DNA of 64,000 nt from positions 682,001 through 746,000 of the forward strand of contig JAGFMI010000014.1 of the NCBI GenBank assembly GCA_021030905.1, in the 5' to 3' direction. The DNA is from Pyrenula massariospora (taxonomy: Eukaryota > Ascomycota > Eurotiomycetes > Pyrenulales > Pyrenulaceae). Positions 55,600 through 64,000 of this stretch are shown in pieces (the first letter of the stretch is position 1; every line of letters starts with the position of its first letter). The notes beneath the pieces were generated by a model. The model saw only the letters and a list, made by a program, of their open reading frames with translations, had not been told where the DNA came from and ran no database searches. Made by a program: the position numbers and the translations under genes.

Positions 55600-57579
55600 G
55601 AGGAACTTGATGAAATTTAACAACGCCGGACGCCACAGGAGTATCGCCGTTGTGTGAATTGCGCCTGCGCAAGTCGGTTTTGACCAATTCTAAACAGTTC
55701 AATTAAAAAGAGGTAGGAACAATTCAGCTTAGAGAGAACATGCAAAGAGAAAGAAATACGAGGGCGAATGCTGATGGAGTAGTGGCTGTCGAGGTATTAC
55801 TAAAAGATCTATGGGACTTGGGAAGGTAGAGGCGTCGACGATATATAGCAGTTGAAAGCGAGTCTCTCAACTTCAACTTCGATTTCGCCTTTGACTCAAA
55901 TGGTTATGCCACCTCTGACCGGAGGCCAGAGTTGTTCGATGAGTTGTTGGACCTGCAGCATATCTCGCCGGATGGAGCAGCACAACAGATCATCCTCCTA
56001 GTTGGCAGACGAAGTTTGGTCTAAGCTAGCAGCATGTCCTCCGTAATAAGCAGCAAGCAGACGTTGGACTGTACTGAACAGGATTGACGACATAACGTCG
56101 AGACGTATTGTTGAATATTCGTCTCACTCCCCAACTCTGTGAAAGTCCTTCATAGTGGAACGCATAGTCAGATTGGTAGTTCTAGCGACATCTGAGCACG
56201 AAGAGAACTAGCTAGAGTATCATGACTTTGTTAGAAAGGAGGCAGAGCAAGCAGGTTGGTCTGGGCATCCGCCGAAGGTTGCCAAGACATGATTTTCCGC
56301 CAGAGAGCAAGTTATGCACTGACGGTGCGAAAGACGAACAGAAGTAAGGCAATGCATGGTAGATTCCAACAAGCGTTGGACTTTTGAAGGTATATCGTAT
56401 ATTCTCAAACGGTCATAAATGCAGTGGTGAAGGATCTGGAAGGCGCAGCTACAGCACGGTACGCCACAGAGGGAGAACCACTGCCAGTTATTGACATAAA
56501 CTAGAACCAAACTTTCGAAGGCTCTAAAGACATTGGACACAGTCGGGATCATGCCGGCTTCAAGGCAATAAAAACATGCTATAAGTCAAAAATAGTCGAA
56601 AAGACTACGCTTCTGAGCAGCCAGATCAAGATACGCCTAAGCGTTGGGCTGCTGCTCTGAGTCTTGCGTCGCTGTGCGCCCCAATCTTTTCAGCATTGCA
56701 TGCTTTGCTTCGCAGGGGAACCGGCGTGCGATCACGTAAAGCAGGCCTGCCAACGCTGTTAGCGAGAAGTGCTAGTAAGAGGTCATCACGATTCAGTGAT
56801 GGGAACATTGGGACAGAGCGCAAGAAGATCCACATTGACATCTCGATAAGTCAGATCACAACGACAAACTTCCTGTTTCTCGCGAAATATGACATGCAGG
56901 AAAGAAAAGTTTCAGCCCGCGTTTGCTGGCGTAGAACGGAGGAGTTTGCTCGACTGGCGCTAGGCCATTTTTGTAAACTGGTGTGGGCAAATCAGCGTCT
57001 ACGAACCTTGCCACCACGCGCCGCCCCGATTTGACATATTTCGCTCGCTCCTAATTACTTAGCATTCAGCAGAGAGCTTGCTGCGCCTTGGGGGCCTTGG
57101 CGCTTCAGAGGCTTTCTAATCCGTTCGCGTGATGAACGAGCCTGTTAGTCAGGCGTTTGCGGCTACCGTAATCATTGGAACAGGCTCGTATGCGATGTGG
57201 TAAATGGTGTTCACAAACGGCCGAAGCGTTGCTACGTGCCCAGAGAACTCGCCAGTGAACTTGACAGGTGTCTGAGAAGTGGTGAAGATGTGGCAGTTAT
57301 GTGGCTGTTGCATTGGGGATTGGAGGAGGAAAGACTATACTAGGATGGAATGTGGCATAGCCGGCTTCGTTAATCCCATAGGGGAACTAATCTCATGGTA
57401 CGATGGTGACTATCTGGTCAAAGTGGGCTGTCAAGATCAATTTAAAAACGGTCTTTCCAAATGTTTTCTTCTCAAACAGAATCTAAAGTGTATCTACAAG
57501 AATGTAAGACCCCTCATGCCGCCGCTCAAAAATACTATACACATCGAATACAAAACTACCCTTCTGTCACGTCGGGCCC
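55600..57579. other. Gene-poor stretch
   Basis: About 2 kb between the lectin/aerolysin-like gene and the 3' end of the cellobiose dehydrogenase gene. A TATATAT at 55,841-55,848 fits the former's promoter. The remaining open frames (for example 56,220-56,552 minus and 57,279-57,614 plus) lack any family feature. Confidence 0.4.
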
Positions 57580-60358
57580 TCAACTCGACTGCCGGTCCAA
57601 CAAACTCTGAATGAGCTGCATGATTAGGTCGATCAGCTGCTGTATCGAGCTCTCTGCGCCGCTTCCACTCCCCTCTCCAACTCCAGCGCTCTCCGTAGAG
57701 CTCGGCGGAGCTGGCATACTCGTTGCGCTTGGGATTGATACAGTCGACAGCGTCGGAACACCTGTCCCGCTAGGTTTAGGGAAACCGCTTCCACTGGGGA
57801 AGATACCGGTGCCAGTGGGCTTCGGACCTTTCCCACAGCCAGTGCCTTTCGGTTTACCTGTGGCAATTCCATTCGCTGTAGTCGGAGCGACAGGTGCACC
57901 GGTGGAGGTTGAATTAGCATATGGAGGCGTTGCACCGCCAGATGGGAGTGATAAAGTCACATTCGAGGGAGAGACTTGATAGGCGTTGATCTTGGCAGCC
58001 GCAGCCTCGGCCACTACCATGATGATTGCCTGAGTGTTTCCTGTCGGGAGGTCTGGGTGCATGGAAGCATCGACAACGAAAAGGTTGTCCGTCCCATATA
58101 CTTTGGTGTCCAGGTCAACGACAGAGGTACCATCCGCTTCACGACCGTCGTCAGTGCCCATCTTTGCCGTGCCGGTCCAATGGTCCCCGGTGATGCGAGA
58201 GTCGATTAAGGCACTAGCATTAGTGCTTGCACCAGCGAAAATGAGTGATGAGTTCTTGGCAGTGGTATCGATCAGCCATTGCAAGAAATTGGTCATGGTT
58301 TGGCGATCTCCGTCAGTGTTCATCCAAGGTGGAGTCTGCACGATTGTATTGCCTGCCGCATTAATGCCAAGAACACCGGTCGAGGTGGTTCCGTGAGTGA
58401 GGAAACCTTTGATGGTCACAACACCATTGGTCAGGGCGGAGACTGTGCCTTGAAGGTAGCGTGTTAGTCCATCGGCTGCAGTATCATCAGAGGTCCACAT
58501 GTGGAGACGTTGAACAGCCTGAACCAGTGTGCCAGAACCAGCGTCGTACAATGCTTCATCGGCAGCTGGTGGGCCGGATGGAATCTGCGAGTAAGGATAC
58601 GCAGTAAAGTTAGTTTTGCTGTTGAATTGCAAAACATACTGCGCATGATCTTTCATATTGTGACCGACGGGAAGATTGATCCAGTCAGACTCAGCAGGGA
58701 GAATCACCCCGGAGCTGCCACTCTGAACAACCTGGAGCATATCGGAAGCGCCAATACCAGAGTTCCACAAGATACGAGGCGTCGACAGAGCACCTGAAGC
58801 AAGGACGACTTTACCAGTTGGATTGACATTGATGATCTGAGCGGTGCCGTTACTGCTCGTAGTCTGAACACCTGTAATACGACCACCAGTGCGGACTAGA
58901 TTGGTGACCTTGGTATTCATCATAAGCGTGAAGTTGTCAAGGGCTTGGGCGAGTGGCAAGTAGGTACGAGCAGGTCCGGCACGCTTGCTGTTCATGATTG
59001 ACCACGCAGGTTGAGAAAATGCCTTAGTCTTCTCGTTAGGGCTCTTGATGGAGTCAACCTGCGTCCAGCCATTGCTCTGAAGCATCTGAGAAACTATGTT
59101 GAATGCAGTTTGGTCGTAATGCTGGCCATCTGCTGAGGGCATGGTAGTACCAGGGTTACGAGAGTACAATCGATCAGCAGCATCAGTTACATCAGCCCAT
59201 TTCCAGCCGGTTGGCCACTTGTCATCAAAGTCACGTTCTGGTGGATGTATAAAGTTCATTGCATTGACGGTGCTTGAACCGCCGAGAATGCAGCCTGCAG
59301 TGGAAGCTGTGTCCTTGCAAAACTCGGAGACGTCTTGCATTGAGGTCAAACTGCTTCCGAGCGCCGGAAGATCGTACGGTGTGAGAGTGTCGTTCCAGGA
59401 GAGAGTGTTGGTTGCACCTTGGTCGGTGTTAGAAGGACCACCTCGTTCGATCAATAGGACGCTGTTTCCCGCTTCTGCAAGACGCTCAGCTGCAATGATG
59501 CCTGAAGGACCGCCTCCTACTACAATCACATCGTAAGTAGTACTTGAGGTCGAAATAGGGCCGGCGGGAGCGCTTGACGATCCAGTGGAAATAGGAGTAG
59601 ACACCGCAGCGGAGCTTGCTGTTGCCGTGCTAGACCCCGTTGTGGATGTTCCAGTGCTAGGTGTCGTGGCAGAAGCCATGGCAGCCCATGTGTCGTAATC
59701 GGCAGATTGAGCAGAGCTTAACGCCATAGAATATTCGCCATAGGCTTCGGCATGGTATGTAAGTTCGCTAGCAGGGTCGGTAACGTCAATTGGATTGGTG
59801 CCTGAGACAGCGTAGCCCAAAGTGTATTGCTCGTCCGTCGGCGCAAAAGTTGTTAGATTTCCGAGAATGCAGTTTCCACAGAGGAAGGTGTAGGAGAGAT
59901 GGGTTGCGTTCACAAAGGTACCCTTCGCGATGGGTGACGCCGTAGCATCGCCCGAGTAAACGTCCGGGCTAGCGTAGGCAGTTGCCAGTCTGAAGGAGCT
60001 GACAACATCCTGCCCATTGGCCCATGCAGCGAAGAGAAGACTGCTAGTCATTTGACCACCTGGATATGTTAGGAATAACGCCGCGACCGAGACGATCCCA
60101 CGTACCAAGACTGACAGCTCCCCATCCTTGTGTCGAGTTGAGTGGAATTACAAGCTGCCCAATGAAGTCGGTTGAAGGCGATTGAGGAAGAGCAATACCA
60201 AAGCTGTAGCCACCAGTTGCTTGCGCATTTTCGAAGTATCGTTGGAATGTAATGCCGGTGTTGGAATCAGTGTATGCTGCAGAAGTGTAGGTCTCTTGAG
60301 CGGTAGTTCTGAAGGTCAGTCCAAGAGCCACCGCACAGGCAGCCAGCAGAGAGAACAT
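57580..60358 (-). CDS. Cellobiose dehydrogenase (cytochrome b plus GMC flavin domain)
   Basis: A 910-residue secreted flavocytochrome that oxidises cellobiose and passes electrons through its heme domain, for example to lytic polysaccharide monooxygenases. Exons 60358-60106 and 60059-57580, with a 46-bp intron (GTACGT...CAG). Signal peptide: MFSLLAACAVALGLTFRTTA. The cytochrome domain has DFIGQLVIPLNSTQGWGAVS, then GGQMTSSLLFAAWANGQ; the Met in GGQM and the His in NATH fit the Met/His heme ligands of the family. A Ser/Thr linker (about residues 220-260) leads to the flavin domain with VIVVGGGPSGIIAAERLAEA. Near its end are HWTGTAKMG and HPDLPTGNTQA, carrying the catalytic His/Asn pair. There is no CBM1; instead a Pro/Ser/Gly-rich tail ends in the helix IQQLIDLIMQLIQSLLDR. 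A TATATA lies about 245 bp upstream. Confidence 0.92.
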
Positions 60359-61261
60359 TTTGTCGTATGCAAAAGAATGGTCCTTCGAAAACAACAAAGT
60401 ACAGGAAGAGAAATGAAGCTGCCTTGTCGATCAAGATCGGTACCCCGTTAAACGAATGTCGAATGCTTTCAAAGAGCGAACGTGACCACTGGTCAACAAA
60501 AAAGAGACTGGACGCTGTACTAGCAGCTATCCGAGGAATAGAAGAGACAGCAGGACGGTAGAGGAGCACAGGACAGGAACTCCAGAAAAGAAGATTGAGT
60601 ATATAAATCACCACCACAATCTAGCCCTTCGACAGAACTTCATCTCTACCCCAAATTAGCTGCTATATCCGCATCATTGATACTTCCCCAGGCACGCGGC
60701 CGTCTGCTTCGCCATCAAGGTGCATCTCAAGCAAAGCGGGGGTAACTTGTAAACGCAACTCTACCATTGGATCGGAGCCCAACACGTGAAAATTAAAATC
60801 CCCGATCTGGCGAGAACGCAATCGAAACAAGATCTAATTGAAACGCCGGGAAGCAAGGAAACAATTTCGCAAGGATCCATGACGGTAACCGATAGTGCGG
60901 GATGGACGCGGCTGAGGATTGAAAGTGGAGTGGATTGGGTCGTGTTTCAAGTAAAATGGGTACTATCACGTGACTCTACTGTTATCTCCCTTATCTCCAG
61001 GCATCTTGTTCTCGGTGCCGACGAGGCTCGCTGACAGACATTCTGGCCCCAACGGAACAGAGATTTAAACATCATATCTTTCATAATGTACGACAACGCC
61101 AGAATCTATCTAGAGTCTATTAGACGTCTTGGCTTTGCCAACAATGATTGCAAGCCACGCCGTGCTTTCCCCTTATCCCCATTCAATTGCAAACATGCTG
61201 CATAAAACCATTGATGAGCCGGAGCTCATGCAGCACGACGACTACCCAGTCGTCCAGTAGA
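60359..61261. other. CDH promoter and 3' region of the DUF829 gene
   Basis: 903 bp. It holds the CDH promoter (TATATA at 60,600-60,605) and the downstream region of the DUF829 gene. A plus-strand frame at 60,786-61,034 has no family features. Confidence 0.4.
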
Positions 61262-62221
61262 TCAAGACCCTGAGCCGAGGTCCTCGATTTTTTCCATGGA
61301 AAGAGATACTCCATCTCCTAATCCCATCTCCCAACTCTTCCTCACAATCTCCCAATACCGTTCCGGATACTTCCTCACATGCGCAACATGCTCGCTATCC
61401 TTGAACTTCTCCTTCCGTATCACCTTAAAGCCCTTAGCCGTAGCATCATCCGCATGCCTTTCCACAAACCGATAACCCACCAGCACGTCCGCTTCACTGT
61501 AGATGTATGATCGACATGCTTCGCGCACCAGACCGACGTCGTTATGGGCTGAGGCCCACAATTCAGTCTCTTCCCGAACCTTGAGAACCCTGTACTTGAT
61601 GATCCACCACATTCCAAGTAGATGGATCAAGGGAAAAAGGAGCACGCGCATCCATCGAGCTGGGAGAGAAGTGAGAATGGCCGTCGTGGAGCCGGAATAG
61701 GTCCAGCCGCCGGGGGCCGAGTCGTAGATTGTGATGTGTGGAGGGAGACGGACATCGTTGTCGCTGCCGGCCGATGCCAAGGAGCTCGTCACCACCTCGC
61801 GATACAGGCTATATAGATTGTACAGGATATAGGAGCCACCGTTGGAGAAGAGATGGATGATCATTCGCGGCGTGCCGTCGCCGGACAAAGGGGCTAGGTT
61901 GCGGATCGTTTCTGCCGCAGGTGCAGTTTCTTGACGGCAGGTCTTGGGGTTAAGGAAGTGTCGAAACAATGACTTGACCACAAGAATCGAGGCTGTAGGA
62001 TACAATGCTTGATAGCGGGTGATGTATTTGGCAAGATGCATATCGCGCGCACCCATCCACGATGCTATTACAACGAGCTTCGGGGCTGTCGGATCGTCTT
62101 CCTGAGGCTCTTTTGTTGGATTATAGAGCAAAACCGTAGGCGAGAGCCGATTAACACTCGGCTTCATCAACGTCAAGTCTTTTGCTGAGTTTGGAGCAGA
62201 TATTTGGGTGGTAGATGCCAT
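61262..62221 (-). CDS. DUF829 (TMEM53/PaxU-like) alpha/beta-hydrolase-fold protein
   Basis: A single-exon 319-residue protein of the DUF829/TMEM53 family, whose fungal members include PaxU of the paxilline cluster. The fold is alpha/beta-hydrolase-like. Visible features are PKLVVIASWMGARDMHLAKY near the start, PTASILVVKSLFRHF, and IIHLFSNGGSYILY, which resembles a nucleophile elbow with Ser in FSNGG. Next comes ITIYDSAPGGWTYSGS, then a hydrophobic stretch (WMRVLLFPLIHLLGMWWIIK) that may sit in a membrane. YIYSEADVLVGYRFVERHAD near the end fits the Asp-containing strand, and HVAHVRKYPERYW carries a late His. Whether it is an active hydrolase is unknown. ATG 62221 was chosen; the longer frame has no ATG. 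Confidence 0.8.
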   Translation of the reverse strand: MASTTQISAPNSAKDLTLMKPSVNRLSPTVLLYNPTKEPQEDDPTAPKLVVIASWMGARDMHLAKYITRYQALYPTASILVVKSLFRHFLNPKTCRQETAPAAETIRNLAPLSGDGTPRMIIHLFSNGGSYILYNLYSLYREVVTSSLASAGSDNDVRLPPHITIYDSAPGGWTYSGSTTAILTSLPARWMRVLLFPLIHLLGMWWIIKYRVLKVREETELWASAHNDVGLVREACRSYIYSEADVLVGYRFVERHADDATAKGFKVIRKEKFKDSEHVAHVRKYPERYWEIVRKSWEMGLGDGVSLSMEKIEDLGSGS

Positions 62222-64000
62222 CCTTTTCTTGGCGCTCGAGTATGAGCCGCGCAAAAGATTTCAACAAAAATTCTCTTCATGAGCTTGTAGCGAATTTTAA
62301 AGCGATGCGGCACAGCATCACGTATCACATGCTATCAATGGGCTTGAAGAGGTTGAAGACCTCGGCCACCAATACGCCGTATAACTGCAGGCTATACGAT
62401 GGTCGTCGCTGCCTATCCCGTGGCCGCGGGCGATGGTTGCACAGCATGGATCTCAATCCTCAAGACCCACTGATCCCCCACGCGCCAGATGCTTCCCCTC
62501 TAGGAGTATAAGATTGCCTCTTCTCTTTCTCGAATATTGCAATCCCGTTGCGATGTCCAGTGGCTTCAGCGGAATGCCGTAGCCGCTCCCTGCTATTCAG
62601 GTGTTTTTATTCCTGTTCTCTCGAAAATAGACGGGATTGACGAGATGCCAAGTCACACAAATAACCCTATCGCTTTGGAGCAGCAATCGTCAAATGAATT
62701 TCTCACCGGTTACCATCTATGCATCGAACATCTGAGGTTGTAGCTATTGGTATGCCTTTGTTATGCATCTTCAAGTCGTGATACTTCTAGAAGTCGCATC
62801 TCCACTACTTTGCTTTCCAAGACAAAGGCTTTGCACGGCAACAAGCGACAAGTGTGTCTCAACTGCAACACAGACCCGTAAGCCAAGGTTCTACAAACGA
62901 AACCTTGCCTAATCCAGACCACGATCTACCAACCTAAACCCCACCTCGTCCGCCTTGAGAGCTCTGTCAAACACTGCAGCAAACCGTCCTCACCCGGTTG
63001 CCGGAACATTTTGAGCCGCGGGAGCTCTTGCTGGCGGAGATCTTAGGAATTGACATCGCTAACTTATTTTGCCCGGTCCAAGAAGAGGTTACCAAGCTCC
63101 ACCGCCCCTTTGACACTGACCTACATGAAGAAGCAGCCTTACCGGGGGATCTTCGGGCATCGGAAGCCATTTAGAGCTATGTCCCCATGTCCCGAAAGCA
63201 GGTCAATGAGTGGTTTAAGCAAGTCCTAAAGACCACAGAGAACTGTAGTACCCGGACTTCTCCAATCTCCAATACAAGGCGCGAACTTTGCAGCCTACAA
63301 TATCGTCGTAGAGCGCGCGCAACTCGACGCCGTAAGGGCATGGAGTAAAGCAACGCCGCTCCATGGCCAGAATTTCTTACGGCATACAACAGTAGCCATG
63401 CTGGAACCCCAGGCGTGTTTTGCGTCATGTCTCATGAGATTGCAGAAGCTTATATTAGAAGGATTGGAAAGGGCGGAGAAATATCCTGCTGGAAGGAAAG
63501 GAGGGTCGGCGTCTTATTGATGGGTTCGGGTAGAGAAGAGCCGAGTGCCGTGGACCTTTGGTCCTACATTTGAAAATGTTTTTGTACATTAATACTGACT
63601 ATAGTGGACTTCTAGGAGTATATATCCTGAGCTTGACTTATATCCTAGTCTCTACAGTGGAGAATTCCAAAAGCTGAGGTACTATACAGCGTGATGAACC
63701 AAAAGCCGGGTCAAATTACGCGCGTCATCGTCCCCCCACTGAGCGTCGTAGGGTAGATGTGATTGAGACCACTCAGACCTGAAAGCTCTCTTCAAAATCA
63801 ATCTAGCTGAGCAAGAAGCGGAGATCCTGTTCCGAAGTAAGCCGACGAAAGGTCACACAAGTTAGGATAAGTCAAACCTCTAGACGGCTTTGATCATCAG
63901 GCTTGACTTCCCCGGAGATAGTCAGTGCCGCAAGTTTTAGTTTCCGCTGCTGTAGCTGGTATATGTTCTACGATTCTTAGCAACGAAGGTCATGGGAATA
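62222..64000. other. Right end, no supported gene
   Basis: About 1.8 kb. On the plus strand from about 62,970 to 63,170 one frame looks like protein (PEHFEPRELLLAEILGIDIA, then LHRPFDTDLHEEAALPGDLR) and ends at a stop. A second piece follows (MSRKQVNEWFKQVLKTTE). These may be a decayed gene or exons of one. No family was recognised. Confidence 0.35.

Noticed and set aside
61262-62221. PaxU-like gene as a sign of an indole-diterpene cluster
   Set aside because: No prenyltransferase, GGPP synthase or cyclase gene is present. DUF829 proteins also occur widely outside such clusters.
1-64000. tRNA, rRNA genes and CRISPR arrays
   Set aside because: None was recognised by eye. CRISPR arrays are not expected in a fungal genome, and a tRNA could be missed without a covariance-model scan.

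Overview
The window looks like a chromosome segment of a filamentous ascomycete (Pezizomycotina). The genes have short introns (mostly 46-66 bp, GT...AG) and intergenic stretches of several kb. There is a PKS-NRPS hybrid, a cellobiose dehydrogenase, a HET-domain relic and a NACHT-type STAND protein. I cannot name the species. A bANK (bZIP-basic plus ankyrin) regulator recalls Cochliobolus TOXE and hints at Dothideomycetes, but that is only a hint.

Layout. 0-8.9 kb is ordinary housekeeping sequence: the oligosaccharyltransferase subunit DAD1/Ost2 (cut by the left edge) diverging from a TMEM14-family membrane protein, an RBR-type E3 ubiquitin ligase, an RTC4-domain protein and a macro-domain protein. 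8.9-18.8 kb is gene-poor and partly AT-rich. It holds a decayed HET gene, the bANK regulator (12.3-13.6 kb), small repeats and several coding-like scraps. 18.8-36.7 kb is a secondary-metabolite core: an MFS exporter, a cytochrome P450 and a 3,969-residue PKS-NRPS (KS-AT-DH-MT-KR-ACP-C-A-T-R). The P450 and PKS-NRPS diverge from a shared 1.5-kb promoter region. 37.5-41.5 kb encodes a large DUF3433-type membrane protein. 43.8-47.1 kb has two small proteins of unknown function, one with two introns. 50-55.6 kb has a NACHT STAND protein and a secreted jacalin-lectin/aerolysin-like protein. 57.6-62.2 kb has a cellobiose dehydrogenase and a DUF829 (TMEM53/PaxU-like) protein. The right end shows nothing firm.

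How the genes may work together. The PKS-NRPS should join a C-methylated polyketide to one amino acid and release it from a reductase-like or Dieckmann-cyclase domain. DH and KR motifs are present, but I see no ER domain and no separate trans-ER gene in the window, so an unsaturated (polyene-like) chain is expected. The P450 would oxidise the product and the MFS protein export it. The MFS and P450 promoters share an exact 14-bp word (17 of 19 positions match when extended) in the same orientation, 134-176 bp upstream of each start codon. This is direct sequence evidence that the two genes are co-regulated. The bANK gene is a candidate pathway regulator, though about 5 kb of apparently empty DNA separates it from the cluster.

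Gene models were built by reading splice signals and reading frames by eye. No searches were run, and family names rest on recognised motifs.
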